A stretch of DNA of 64,000 nucleotides. It comes from Saccharopolyspora endophytica (GTDB lineage: Bacteria > Actinomycetota > Actinomycetes > Mycobacteriales > Pseudonocardiaceae). The notes beneath the pieces are model-generated. The model searched no databases. It had not been told where the DNA came from and saw only the letters and a program-made list of their open reading frames with translations. The stretch's first letter is position 1; each line of letters begins with the position of its first letter. Made by a program: the position numbers and the translations under genes. Below are positions 37,666 to 47,018 of the stretch, one piece after another. The stretch lies in contig NZ_JAGPXE010000006.1 in the NCBI RefSeq assembly GCF_018070075.1, forward strand, positions 186,001-250,000. The letters are read 5' to 3'.

Positions 37666-38597
37666 TACGGAGACGCTGGGGCCCCGGGCCAGTGGAGCGG
37701 TGCGAGGTGCAGTCCTCCTCGGCCCCAGCCCGCGCTGGTGACCGAGGTGGTGCCGTCGGGTTCGGTGATGACCTCGGCGGCGTGGGCGTTGATGTGGCCC
37801 GCGGGATTGTCCACCGCGAACCGGAACGGGTTCGCGCTGCGGTACACCCGGGTGTCCTCGTACCCGGGATCACAGCAGACGAACAGGTACCAGCCCTCCG
37901 GGCGCCGCACCACGAACGGGGACTCGGTGGGTCCGCCGACGGTGCCCGATCGCGGGTGCTCGAAGGCGACGTGCTTGTCGCTCCAGTGCACGAGGTCGCG
38001 GCTGAGCCGGTAGGCCACCTGGTGATTTCCGCCCTCGGGCGTGCTTGTCGCGGTGTAGTACATGGCCCAGAGCCCGCCGACCCTGGTGACCATGGGGTCC
38101 CTGGCGTCGAATCCGTCGGTGAACAGCGGGTTGGCGTCGCTGCGGACCCAGTTCCACAGGTCGGTGGACGTCGCGAGGTGCATGCGGTAGGCGGCGTGAT
38201 CAGGCGTGCCCGCGGCGTAGAACAGGTGGTACAGGCCGTCGGCGAAGACCACGTGAGGTGCCCAGATGTGGCTCTCACCGGCGGCCGGTGCGGCGGTGAG
38301 CGCGAACGGCTGCTTCGTCCAGGGACCACGGGGTGAGGGAGCGGTGGCGTGACCGAACTGCTTCTCGTCGAGCGGATCAGCCGGCTCGGGATGGGTGATG
38401 GCGTAGACGTGCCACAACCCGGTGTCCACGTCTCGGATCATCGTGTGGTCGTTGTAGTACCACTGCTCGTCCTCGCCGACCGAAGGGTCGTAGACGCGGA
38501 CGAACTCCCCGGCCGACACCGGATCGGACGCCGACGCCACCCCGGATGCCGTCATCTGGACCGCGGCCAGCAATGCGATCATCGAGCGCAGCATCAT
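37665..38597 (-). CDS. Secreted GH43-like five-bladed beta-propeller glycosidase
   Basis: A 310-residue exported protein with an N-terminal signal peptide (residues 1-24, cleavage near ASA). The body has the repeated blade patterns of the GH43/GH32 clan: [19 protein letters not shown] early, [20 protein letters not shown] near 110, [19 protein letters not shown] near 165, and [19 protein letters not shown] near 225. Likely acidic catalytic residues are in these Asp/Glu positions. It probably cleaves or binds an arabinan, xylan or fructan; the exact sugar cannot be told. Confidence 0.78.
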   Translation of the reverse strand: MMLRSMIALLAAVQMTASGVASASDPVSAGEFVRVYDPSVGEDEQWYYNDHTMIRDVDTGLWHVYAITHPEPADPLDEKQFGHATAPSPRGPWTKQPFALTAAPAAGESHIWAPHVVFADGLYHLFYAAGTPDHAAYRMHLATSTDLWNWVRSDANPLFTDGFDARDPMVTRVGGLWAMYYTATSTPEGGNHQVAYRLSRDLVHWSDKHVAFEHPRSGTVGGPTESPFVVRRPEGWYLFVCCDPGYEDTRVYRSANPFRFAVDNPAGHINAHAAEVITEPDGTTSVTSAGWGRGGLHLAPLHWPGAPASP

Positions 38598-38679
38598 CGC
38601 CCCCGTCCCGACGAGCCCGTGTCCTCCCGGTATACCGACCCAGCGGCTCCACCGACAGCGGGGGAACGGGTGAACGTGT

Positions 38680-38782
38680 CGACAGGGTCGCCGCGATCCT
38701 GCCCCGCCACATCGACGTCGTCCGCGACCTGCTCTTCACCCCGCTGTCCAAGAACGACGGCCCGCGAGAAAGGCACACCTGA
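38680..38782 (+). pseudogene. MarR-family C-terminal fragment
   Basis: The plus frame ends with [20 protein letters not shown] followed by LFTPLS and a stop. This matches the last helix of MarR regulators, but there is no helix-turn-helix upstream, only the start of the divergent glycosidase. Low confidence because only about 30 residues support it. Confidence 0.35.
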
Positions 38783-38915
38783 ACCGCACTGCCACTTCCG
38801 GGTGCCCCGACCGGAGCTGAGCTCTGGTCGCGGAGGCCGGAAACCCGTGGGGTAGCAGGCCGCCCGTCACGCTGCGTGGGTGATCGTTCGCTCTTGGTTC
38901 GGATACGGTGATGCC

Positions 38916-39746
38916 ATGAACGACGGGGCCAGGGAAGTCGAGTTGGCGGCGGAGGTTTCGCACGCGGACCTCACCAGGCCGAACATCGCGCGCATGTACG
39001 ACTACATCCTCGGCGGGTCCGCCAACTTCGAGGTCGACCGCGCGGCGGCCGATCAAGCGCTCGAACTCGTACCGACAGAACGGGACTACAGCTACACCAA
39101 CCGCTCCTTCCTCGGCCGCGCGGTGCGCTACCTCGTGACGGAGGCCGGTATCGACCAGTTCCTCGACCTGGGATCCGGGGTTCCCACCGTCGGCAACGTG
39201 CACGAGATCGCCCGGGCGCACTGCCCGCAGGCGAAGGTGGCCTACGTCGATTGGGAAGCGATCGCCTGCCACCACGCTCGTCACCTCCTCGGCGAGGATC
39301 CGCAGGTCTCGGTCACCGAGCTCGACGTCTGCGACGCCGACGAGGTGCTGCGATCCCCGGGCGTGGCGGGGTTGTTGGACTTCTCCGAACCGGTCGCGGT
39401 CCTGGCGTTCGGGATTCTCGACCTCCTGCCCAGCCCCGACGGGGCAGCGCTGGTCAAGCGCTACCGCGACGCGTGCGTTCCGGGCAGCGCGCTGGCCGTG
39501 TCCAACAACGCGCAGATGTCGCGCACCGACGACGAGGTGGCCGCGCTGCGTTCCCTGCTGGCGGGAACATCGACCCCGAACCTGCACATCCGCACAGCCG
39601 ACGAGGTCGCAGAACTGTTCCCGGGGTACGCGTTGGTCGACCCGGGAGTGGTGCCCGCAGCCCACTGGCGTCCGGACGCCCCGGTCAGTGACGAAGAAGC
39701 AGCCCGGGGCAACGTGCTCGGCGGCGTCGGCATCCTCCGCGGCTGA
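38916..39746 (+). CDS. SAM-dependent methyltransferase (DUF574 type)
   Basis: A 276-residue protein of the actinobacterial DUF574/Methyltransf_19 family, Rossmann-type, acceptor unknown. The family start is RPNIARMYDYILGGSANFEVDR. The SAM-binding loop is FLDLGSGVPTVGNVHEIA near 85. DWEAIACHHAR and AVSNNAQMSR follow. The ATG has no ribosome binding site but TACGGT ends six bases before it, which fits leaderless translation. It stands alone. Confidence 0.85.
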   Translation: MNDGAREVELAAEVSHADLTRPNIARMYDYILGGSANFEVDRAAADQALELVPTERDYSYTNRSFLGRAVRYLVTEAGIDQFLDLGSGVPTVGNVHEIARAHCPQAKVAYVDWEAIACHHARHLLGEDPQVSVTELDVCDADEVLRSPGVAGLLDFSEPVAVLAFGILDLLPSPDGAALVKRYRDACVPGSALAVSNNAQMSRTDDEVAALRSLLAGTSTPNLHIRTADEVAELFPGYALVDPGVVPAAHWRPDAPVSDEEAARGNVLGGVGILRG

Positions 39747-39935
39747 CCACCGCGAATCGAGGCCGTACCTCGATCGACCTCGTCGAGCCGGTTGTGCGGT
39801 GCGGAACTCGGTACCAGCGGCGAGGCCCTCGACCCGATAGCCGATCGGTGGATCCGGTTAGTGTCGTCCTCGAACGACCGCAGGCTCGCGCGCGGGAGAA
39901 CACGGCGGGTGGGCCCCTCGGGGAAAGGAAGTGGC

Positions 39936-41291
39936 GTGTTCGAGCGCATCGGGGAGTTCGTCGACGCAGTACCCGAGTTCGACCGGTTCGCGGGGGTCGA
40001 CGAGCTGGTGGCGGCGATGCGGGAGATCGCGCGAGAACACCCGGAGCTGGCGGAGATGCGCCGCATCGGCACGTCGCGCGACGGGGAACCGCTGTGGTCC
40101 CTGACCATCCACGGCGGTGAGGAGCAGGTGCTGGTCGTCGGAGGGGTGCATCCCAACGAGCCGATCGGAGGGGTGTCGGCGCTGCACCTGGCTCGAAGCC
40201 TCGTCGAGGACGACGGCCTGCGCCTGGAGTGGGGCTGCACCTGGCACATCGTCACCTGCATCGACCCGGACGGAACGCGGTTGAACGAGCCGTGGTTCGA
40301 GCCCCCGCTGACCATGGCGAAGTACGGGCGCTCGTTCTACCGGCCGGCCACCGACGAGCAGGTCGAGTGGTCGTTCCCCTTCGCCCACAAGAAAACCGAG
40401 TTCGACCGCGTGATGCCCGAGACCGAAGCGCTGAGGGAGCTCATCGACGAGACCCGGCCGATCATGCTGTGCTCTCTGCACAACGGCGAGTACGGTGGCG
40501 TCTTCTACTACCTCAGCAGCACGAGTCCGCGGCTGAACGAGCAGCTCACGACCCTTCCGAGCCGGTTCGGGCTGCCTCTGCACACCGGGGAGGGCGAGGC
40601 GCCGTTCATCGAACGGCTGGCCCCGGCGGTGTTCCGGGCGTTCACCGCGGAGCAGGAGTACGACTACCTCGAAAGCCTCGGTCTCGACCCGACCGAACGC
40701 GCCGGCGGTGAGTCGAGCTACGCCTACGCGGAGCGCTACGGCACCGCGTACCTGGCGACCGAGGTGCCGTACTGGGCGAACGCCGATGCCGACGATCACA
40801 TGCCGCTCGACGTGTCCTATTCGGACCTGCTGAGCGAGCGCGCGGAACTCACCAGTGAGACGTCTCGGGTGCTCACGACCGCGTTCGACGCCGTCCGGTC
40901 CGAGCTGCACGTCCGGTCTCCGCACCTGCGCGCGATGGAGTGCTTCCTGCCGTTCCTGCGGACCTCCGCCGAAGCGGACCGGGTTCGCGCCGGCGCGGAG
41001 GACAACCGGCGCCCTGCGGTCGTGGCGGAACGCTTCATGGTCACGGCCATGACCCACTCGACGCGGGTGCGGTTCGCGGGCATGCTGCTCTCGGCGCTGA
41101 GCGCGGAGATCGCCCGAGGCAACGACGCGGAGGAGCTCCGGGTCGAGCACGCCCGGCTGGCGGAGGTTTTCGACCGCTGGGCGGCGGAGGCCGACGCCGA
41201 CGTGCCGCCCACCCCGATCCCGATCAGGAAGCTGGTCGGTGTCCAGTGCGGAGCGATCCTGGCCGCGGTCGCGGACCTGGTCGCTCCGTAA
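39936..41291 (+). CDS. M14-like zinc carboxypeptidase-family protein
   Basis: A 451-residue protein with an N-terminal M14/AstE-type metallohydrolase core. GGVHPNEPIGG near residue 70 gives the H-x-x-E zinc pair, and SLHNGEYGG near 180 probably supplies the third His. A helical C-terminal half (about 300-451) has no recognised family. No signal peptide, so cytoplasmic. GTG 39936 has aaggaag upstream. The substrate is not known; a peptide or N-acyl amino acid is likely. Confidence 0.75.
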   Translation: MFERIGEFVDAVPEFDRFAGVDELVAAMREIAREHPELAEMRRIGTSRDGEPLWSLTIHGGEEQVLVVGGVHPNEPIGGVSALHLARSLVEDDGLRLEWGCTWHIVTCIDPDGTRLNEPWFEPPLTMAKYGRSFYRPATDEQVEWSFPFAHKKTEFDRVMPETEALRELIDETRPIMLCSLHNGEYGGVFYYLSSTSPRLNEQLTTLPSRFGLPLHTGEGEAPFIERLAPAVFRAFTAEQEYDYLESLGLDPTERAGGESSYAYAERYGTAYLATEVPYWANADADDHMPLDVSYSDLLSERAELTSETSRVLTTAFDAVRSELHVRSPHLRAMECFLPFLRTSAEADRVRAGAEDNRRPAVVAERFMVTAMTHSTRVRFAGMLLSALSAEIARGNDAEELRVEHARLAEVFDRWAAEADADVPPTPIPIRKLVGVQCGAILAAVADLVAP

Positions 41292-41370
41292 CGCGTCCGG
41301 CTCCTCCGCGCGGGCTGCGGTTGAGCCGGGCAGCCCACACCGCACCACTCCTCGGACGATCCGTCCGTCG

Positions 41371-41400
41371 AGGCCACCGCCGAGCACGCGGCGGTGGCCT
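41371..41400. terminator. Bidirectional hairpin between convergent genes
   Basis: A perfect 12-bp stem, aggccaccgccg with cggcggtggcct, around a 6-base loop lies between the converging peptidase and aminotransferase genes. Confidence 0.7.
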
Positions 41401-41447
41401 CAACTCCTGCACGTGGATGTGGCAGAAGAGCCCCTGGGCTCGGACGA

Positions 41448-42578
41448 TCAGCGGGTGGCCTTGTCCAGCCCCGTCCGGAGCCGGGCCAGGGTGCCCTCGA
41501 CGTCGCCGAGCTTGTCGAGTCCGAACAAGCCGATGCGGAAGGTCGAGAAGTCGGCAGGCTCGTCGCAGTGCAGCGGCACTCCGGCAGCGATCTGGACACC
41601 GGCCTTCTTGAAGCCGACGCCGCTGCGCAGCTCCGGGTCGTCGGTGTGGACGACCACCACGCTGGGGGCTGCGAACTCGTCGGTGGCGACCGAGGGGAGC
41701 CCGTACTCGGCGAGGAGCGTGCGCACGCGGCCGCCGAGGTCGATTTGCGCGGCGCGGAGGTCCTCGAACCCGCGGTCGCGGGTCGCGAGCATGAGCTCCA
41801 GGTTGTGCGCGAGGGTGTCGGTCGGCATGGTCGCGTGGTACGGGGTCTGGCCCCGCGTGTAAGCGTCCGCGATCGACAGCCACTTCTTCAGGTCAGCGGA
41901 GAAGCTCGTCGACGTGCCGGCCTCGACCGCGGCCCGGCCGGCCTCGCTGAGCATGACGTAGCTGGCGCAGGGGGATCCGCTCCAGCCCTTCTGGGGCGCG
42001 CTCAGCAGAACGTCGACGCCGAGGTCGGTCATGTCGACCCAGAGCGCTCCGGAGGCGATGCAGTCCAGGACCAGCAGGCCACCGACCTCGTGGGTGGCCT
42101 CGCCGAGGCGGCGGAGGTAGTCGTCCGGCAGCACCATGCCCGCGGCGGTCTCGACGTGCGGCGCGAAGACCACCTCGGGCCGCTGCTCGCGGATGGCGGA
42201 CACGACCTCATCGATCGGTGCCGGCTGCCACGGGGCCTGATGCGACGCATCGATCGGGCGAGCCCGGCACACCGCGTGCTCCGGCGCGATCGAACCCATG
42301 TCGAGGATCTGCGACCAGCGGTAGGAGAAGAGCCCGTTGCGCACCACGAGGCAGCGTCGGCCGGTCGCGAGCTGGCGGGCGACGGCCTCCATGCCGTAGG
42401 TGCCACCTCCCGGCACCAGCGCAACGCTGTGCGCTCGGTAGGCCGTGCGCAGGACGTCGACGATGCCCTGCATCACGCCTGCGAAGCGCTGGGACATGTG
42501 ATTCAGCGAGCGGTCGGTGAACACCACCGAGTACTCGAGCAGGCCACCGGGATCGATATCATCATGAGGCAGTGCCAT
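41448..42578 (-). CDS. Class V aminotransferase (alanine/serine-glyoxylate type)
   Basis: A 376-residue fold-type I PLP enzyme. The class V order is visible: VALVPGGGTYGMEAVARQLA near residue 55, VVFAPHVETAAGMVLP near 140, LLVLDCIASGALWVDM near 170 and the PLP lysine in SAPQKGWSGSPC near 195. ATG 42578 is chosen as the first start with family-like sequence after it. The downstream half of the longer frame upstream is not coding. Relatives act on glyoxylate, ureidoglycine or 2-aminoethylphosphonate. The PucR-type regulator lies 212 bases upstream in the same direction. Confidence 0.78.
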   Translation of the reverse strand: MALPHDDIDPGGLLEYSVVFTDRSLNHMSQRFAGVMQGIVDVLRTAYRAHSVALVPGGGTYGMEAVARQLATGRRCLVVRNGLFSYRWSQILDMGSIAPEHAVCRARPIDASHQAPWQPAPIDEVVSAIREQRPEVVFAPHVETAAGMVLPDDYLRRLGEATHEVGGLLVLDCIASGALWVDMTDLGVDVLLSAPQKGWSGSPCASYVMLSEAGRAAVEAGTSTSFSADLKKWLSIADAYTRGQTPYHATMPTDTLAHNLELMLATRDRGFEDLRAAQIDLGGRVRTLLAEYGLPSVATDEFAAPSVVVVHTDDPELRSGVGFKKAGVQIAAGVPLHCDEPADFSTFRIGLFGLDKLGDVEGTLARLRTGLDKATR

Positions 42579-42790
42579 GCCCGTAGCCTGACACATGCGG
42601 AGGAGACGCCTGCGGACAGCATCCCGGGCCGGATCTGCCGAGTCCGCCGGCCGGCTTGCCTCGGACCCCGACGTCCCACCAGCCGCACATGCGCCGTCCC
42701 CGCAGTTCAGAGGGCATGCGCGAGGTGAACGCTCCGCGTCTCCGTCCCCGTCATGCTCCCGCCGGGACATGGGCGTGATCGTGTCCGCTT

Positions 42791-44683
42791 TCAGCCGTGG
42801 TCGGCGGGGGCATCATCGATGATCTTGTTGAGGCGCAGCGCGAGTTGGATCTCCAGCGACGTCTCGGGTGCCTGCCAACCGTCGCCGAGGAGCGAGCCGA
42901 TGCGCTCCAGGCGCTGCGAGACGGTGTTGACGTGGATCCGCAGGCGCTCCTTGGTGCGGTTGAGGTTCATGTGGGAGGCGAAGTAGGCCTCGAGCGTCTC
43001 GGTCAGCTCGGTGCCGCGAAGCGCGTCGTAGTCGAGGACGGGCCCGAGAACCGACCGGACGTAGCCGCGGGCGTCGGCTCGTTCGCCGAGCACCATCCCG
43101 ATGAACCCGAGGTCGCTCATCGCCGCGCCATCGCCGTCGCGACCGAGCGCGATCAGCGCGCGCACGCACTTCCTGGCTTCGGTGTAGGTCTGCGCGAGGG
43201 CCTGCGGTCCTGAGGCCGGACCGGCGGCGCCCACGGTCACGCGAGCACCTAGGGAGTCGGTGAGTCCACGGGCGAAGGACTTGGCGGCCTCGCCGGGTTC
43301 GGTGTTCGGCAGCAGTGCGACCTGGTCCTCGAGAGCGCCGGCCACTCCTCCGGCGGCCCGGGCGTTCCAGGCGACGGCCGTGGCCAGCCGCTCCCTCGGG
43401 ACCCCCTCGGCATGGGCCACCAGCACCGAATGCGGGCTCGTGAGTTCGACGCCGAGCCGGCGTGCGCGCGCGACCAGCCCTGCGGGATCTCGTTGCGGGG
43501 CGGTGAGCAGGTCGGCGACCAGTTCACCGCCGACCTTGTTCTCGGCTTCGGCGGTGGAACGCTGGAGCAGGAGCAGCAGAGCGGTGACCACACCGGCTCG
43601 TTCGAAGACGCGGCGGTCCACGTCGGAGAGCGCAGGGCATTTGGTGAGGACCAGGCTTCCCAGGAGTTCGGGTCCGGCAAGCACGGCGTGCACCCAGTTG
43701 TTCTCGTGCGCCACGGCCCGGCCGGCCTTGCGCGAGGCCGCGACCGCTTCGTGCGGCTGCGGCAGGGGACCGGTACCGACACGCGCGAGCTCGTTGCCGT
43801 CGGCATCGTGAATGGCCAGGCCACCGGCGAACATGGTCGCAACCGCTGCGGCGACCTCGGAGATGTCCTCCTCGCGGAGCACCAGGTCGGTGAGCCGGTC
43901 GTGGGCGTGCTCCGAGTGCTGCATCGCCTCGTTGTGCTTGCGGATCGTCTCGTTGGCCTCGTTGAGCTCGTCGACCGCCTTGCGCGTTTCCTCGATCAAC
44001 CGGGCCGTGTCGATCGCGATCGCCGCGTGGTCGGCCAGCGAGGCCAGCAGCGCCACCTCATCTCGCGAGAAGTCGTGCGCTGTGCGGAAAGCCGCGAAGA
44101 GCACGCCGATGACCTCGTCGTTGAGCGACAGCGGTACGCCCAGGATGGCGACCAGGCCTTCTTCGTCGACGGCGGAGTCGATGGGGGTGGTGTGGTCGAA
44201 CCGGGAGTCCGCGGCGTAGTCGGCGGTCGCGTACGGGCGGGCTGTTTGGGCGACGAGCCCGCCGAGGCCTTCGCCCATGCCGAGCCGGACCTGCTGGAAC
44301 TTCGCCGAGATCGATCCGTCGGTCACCCGCATGTAGGTCTCCTCGCGGGTTTCGTCGTTGAGCGACAGGTAGGCGATGTCAGCAGCCAGCAGCATGCGGG
44401 CGCGGTGCACGATCGAGCGGAGCACCGCGTTCAGGTCGCGCACCCCGGCCAGGTCGCTGGCGCTGTCGAAGAGCGCCGCCAACTCCGTTTGCCTGCGTTC
44501 GTGTTCGGCGACCTTGCGGTGCACCCGGAGCGCGAGCTCGCTGGCCTTCTCGATCTCCTCGAGATCGGCCTCGGACGCTCCGGAGGTGCGGGCGGTGACG
44601 GCGACCTGCGCGACCTGCTCGCTCGGCGCGTTGTCGGCGAGCAAGGTCAGCAGGTGCCGCAGCGCCGCTGCTGCCTGATCCAT
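42791..44683 (-). CDS. GAF-domain PucR-type transcriptional regulator
   Basis: A 630-residue regulator. An N-terminal helical lead is followed by a GAF domain (about 75-215) with AILGVPLSLNDEVIGVLFAA. A helix linking region (about 225-250) is followed by a central ligand-like domain. The C-terminal HTH_30 DNA-binding domain of PucR/CdaR type holds YFASHMNLNRTKERLRIHVN near 580. The ATG has ggggaga upstream. It may control the aminotransferase downstream or the 3-hydroxybutyrate genes upstream; the latter are closer in the transcription path but separated by a terminator. Confidence 0.83.
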   Translation of the reverse strand: MDQAAAALRHLLTLLADNAPSEQVAQVAVTARTSGASEADLEEIEKASELALRVHRKVAEHERRQTELAALFDSASDLAGVRDLNAVLRSIVHRARMLLAADIAYLSLNDETREETYMRVTDGSISAKFQQVRLGMGEGLGGLVAQTARPYATADYAADSRFDHTTPIDSAVDEEGLVAILGVPLSLNDEVIGVLFAAFRTAHDFSRDEVALLASLADHAAIAIDTARLIEETRKAVDELNEANETIRKHNEAMQHSEHAHDRLTDLVLREEDISEVAAAVATMFAGGLAIHDADGNELARVGTGPLPQPHEAVAASRKAGRAVAHENNWVHAVLAGPELLGSLVLTKCPALSDVDRRVFERAGVVTALLLLLQRSTAEAENKVGGELVADLLTAPQRDPAGLVARARRLGVELTSPHSVLVAHAEGVPRERLATAVAWNARAAGGVAGALEDQVALLPNTEPGEAAKSFARGLTDSLGARVTVGAAGPASGPQALAQTYTEARKCVRALIALGRDGDGAAMSDLGFIGMVLGERADARGYVRSVLGPVLDYDALRGTELTETLEAYFASHMNLNRTKERLRIHVNTVSQRLERIGSLLGDGWQAPETSLEIQLALRLNKIIDDAPADHG

Positions 44684-44710
44684 GCGCCCAATTCTCCCCG
44701 GTGGGATCGG

Positions 44711-44744
44711 GGGCACCAGCCGGACGGGGAGCCGGCTGGTGCCC
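44711..44744 (-). terminator. Terminator of the second MHS symporter gene
   Basis: A perfect 13-bp stem, gggcaccagccgg with ccggctggtgccc, around an 8-base loop begins ten bases past the symporter stop on the minus strand. Confidence 0.72.
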
Positions 44745-44754
44745 TTGGACGGAG

Positions 44755-46086
44755 CTAGACCGCTTGGCGGGGTTGCTCGGACACCGAACCGAGCCCGGTT
44801 GCCCGGGTCTCGCGAGACACCGCCGTGGCGATCACGGTGAGGGCGGCTCCTGCTGCGACGTAGAGGGCGACCGGAGCTGCGGTGCCGTAACCCTTGAGCA
44901 GCGCGGTGGCGATCAGCGGTGCGAGTCCACCGGCGACGACGGAAGCCAGCTGGTACCCGATGGAGGCGCCGGAGTAGCGCACCTGGGTGCCGAAGAGCTC
45001 GGAGAAGAACGCGGCCTGCGGACCGTACATCGCGCCGTGCAGGACCAGGCCGACCGTCGTGGCCAGAGTGATCACCAGAGGCGACGCGGTGTCGAGCAGC
45101 CCGAAGAACGCGAAGGCCCACGCACCGCTGCCGAGCGCACCCAGGATGATCACCGGACGTCGTCCCCAGCGGTCCGACAGCGCGCCCCACAGCGGGATCG
45201 TCGCGAAGTGCACGATCGACCCGATGAGCACGGCGTTGAGCCCCACGGACTTCGGCAGACCCACCGGGCCGGTGAGGTAGACGAGGATGAAGGCGGTGAT
45301 CACGTAGTAGGTGGTGTTCTCGCCCATGCGCGCACCCATCGAGATCAGAACCTCGCGCCAGTTGTCCCGCAGCACCCGTGCGATCGGGGCGCGCACCACC
45401 GCTGAGTTGCGCTTGGCCTGCTCCGCGGCCTCCAGGAACACCGGCGACTCCGTCACCGAGAGCCGGATCCACAGGCCGATCATGACCAGCACACCGGACA
45501 GCAGGAACGGGATGCGCCACCCCCAGTCCAGGAACGCCTGGTCGGACTGGACCGCGGCCAGGATGGCCAGAACTCCTGTGGCCAGGAGGTTGCCGCCTGG
45601 AGCACCGGCTTGCGGCCACGACGCCCAGAACCCCCTGCGTTGCGGTGATCCGTGTTCGGAGACGATGAGAACCGCACCGCCCCACTCACCTCCGAGCGCG
45701 AAGCCCTGCACGAGACGCAAGGTGGTCAACAAGATGGGGGCGGCGATGCCCACGGAGGCGTAGGTGGGCAACAAGCCCATCGCGCAGGTCGCGCCGCCCA
45801 TCAGGAGCAGGCTGAGCACCAGCAGGCGCTTGCGGCCGACCTTGTCGCCGAAGTGCCCGAAGACCAGGCCGCCCAGCGGCCGGGCGCCGAATCCCGCCGC
45901 GTAGGTGCCGAAGGCCAGCAACGTTCCGGTCAGCGGATCGGAGTTCGGGAAGAAGAGCTTGTTGAACACCAGCGCCGCCGCTGAGCCGTACAAGAAGAAG
46001 TCGTACCACTCGATCGTGGTGCCGACCAGGCTGGCGCCGATGATCCTGGAAATCGATGTGCGTTCAGGTGGGGGTTGCTGTGTCAT
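44755..46086 (-). CDS. MHS-family (MFS) metabolite:proton symporter, second copy
   Basis: A 443-residue, 12-helix MHS carrier. It has TTIEWYDFFLYGSAA near residue 22, the loop motif FGHFGDKVGRKRLL near 77 and YGPQAAFFSELFGTQVRYSG near 330. It follows a 3-hydroxybutyrate dehydrogenase by 46 bases in one operon, so uptake of 3-hydroxybutyrate or a similar short hydroxyacid is likely. It is a clear paralogue of the symporter at 10347-11702. A strong hairpin follows. Confidence 0.85.
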   Translation of the reverse strand: MTQQPPPERTSISRIIGASLVGTTIEWYDFFLYGSAAALVFNKLFFPNSDPLTGTLLAFGTYAAGFGARPLGGLVFGHFGDKVGRKRLLVLSLLLMGGATCAMGLLPTYASVGIAAPILLTTLRLVQGFALGGEWGGAVLIVSEHGSPQRRGFWASWPQAGAPGGNLLATGVLAILAAVQSDQAFLDWGWRIPFLLSGVLVMIGLWIRLSVTESPVFLEAAEQAKRNSAVVRAPIARVLRDNWREVLISMGARMGENTTYYVITAFILVYLTGPVGLPKSVGLNAVLIGSIVHFATIPLWGALSDRWGRRPVIILGALGSGAWAFAFFGLLDTASPLVITLATTVGLVLHGAMYGPQAAFFSELFGTQVRYSGASIGYQLASVVAGGLAPLIATALLKGYGTAAPVALYVAAGAALTVIATAVSRETRATGLGSVSEQPRQAV

Positions 46087-46132
46087 GATGCACCGCTTCG
46101 TCGTTGGAGCAGGATGTCCGGCAGCAGCACGG

Positions 46133-46909
46133 CTAGTGCGCGGTCCACCCGCCGTCGAGGGACAGCGAGCTTCCCGTCATCGAGGCGCACTGGTCGCCGC
46201 TGAGCCACAGAACGGATTCGGCGACCTCGCTGGGTTCGATCAGCCTCTTGATGCCGGTTCGGGAGAGGAGGACGCGTTCGGTCACCTCGTCCTCGCTGAT
46301 CTGGTGGGCCCGCGCTTGGTTGGTGATCTGGTCCTCCACCAGCGGGGTGCGCACGTACCCCGGGTTGATGCAGTTGCTCGTGACCCCGAACTCGGCACCT
46401 TCGAGAGCGGCGGTCTTGCTCAACCCCTCCAGAGCGTGCTTGGCCGAGACGTACGCCGACTTGTACGGACTCGCGCGCAGGCCGTGGACGCTGGAGATGT
46501 GCACCAGGCGTCCCCACCGCTGGGAGTACATGTGCGGAAGGCACTGCTGCATGAGCAGGAACGGTGCCAGGACCATCACCTTGTGGATCAGGGAGAACCG
46601 GTCGGCTGGGAACTCGTGGATCGGAGCCACGTGCTGCAACCCGGCGTTGTTGACGAGGATGTCGATCTCGCGAGGTAGTTCTGCGATCGCCTCGGAGTCC
46701 GACAGATCGACGACGTGGGAGTCCCCGTTGATCTCGGTCGCGACGGACGCAGCGCTGCGCTGGTCGACGAGGTGCACCGCGGCGCCGGCCGCGGCCAGCG
46801 CCTCAGCGCAGGCCTTGCCGATCCCACCCGCGGCGCCGGTGACGAGAGCGACCTTGCCCTCCAGCGCGCGTGCGTTCGCCGCGGTGTTGCGCGGGTCACT
46901 TGTGGCCAT
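46133..46909 (-). CDS. 3-hydroxybutyrate dehydrogenase (SDR)
   Basis: A 258-residue short-chain dehydrogenase. The NAD(P) motif is TGAAGGIGKACAEALAAAG near residue 25, NNAG follows near 90, and the catalytic pattern is S-x12-YxxxK in SSVHGLRASPYKSAYVSAKH near 155. The block NCINPGYVRTPLVEDQI and the HxxPADRFS region are typical of D-3-hydroxybutyrate dehydrogenases. ATG 46909 has no ribosome binding site; TACCTT ends seven bases upstream, suggesting a leaderless message. It leads the operon with the MHS symporter. Confidence 0.82.
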   Translation of the reverse strand: MATSDPRNTAANARALEGKVALVTGAAGGIGKACAEALAAAGAAVHLVDQRSAASVATEINGDSHVVDLSDSEAIAELPREIDILVNNAGLQHVAPIHEFPADRFSLIHKVMVLAPFLLMQQCLPHMYSQRWGRLVHISSVHGLRASPYKSAYVSAKHALEGLSKTAALEGAEFGVTSNCINPGYVRTPLVEDQITNQARAHQISEDEVTERVLLSRTGIKRLIEPSEVAESVLWLSGDQCASMTGSSLSLDGGWTAH

Positions 46910-46945
46910 GACGGACAAGGTAGGACGCCTGCCCGAGCGATGGCA

Positions 46946-46982
46946 TGTGGTGTCAACACACAAACATCACGGGCCCCATGTG
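46946..46982 (-). promoter_or_regulatory. Inverted repeats upstream of the 3-hydroxybutyrate operon
   Basis: tgtggtgtcaacacaca (46946-46962) is an imperfect palindrome, and catgtg followed by cacatg spans the next 30 bases. They lie 37 or more bases upstream of the leaderless start, where a regulator would bind. Assignment is by position only. Confidence 0.3.
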
Positions 46983-47018
46983 CGCGTGCCACATGAACGC
47001 AGCCGCGCTCGGCCTGCC

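Noticed and set aside
34007..38329. 1440-residue minus-strand frame over lysX
   Set aside because: Antisense of lysX, with Arg/Gln/His-rich composition and no recognisable domain.
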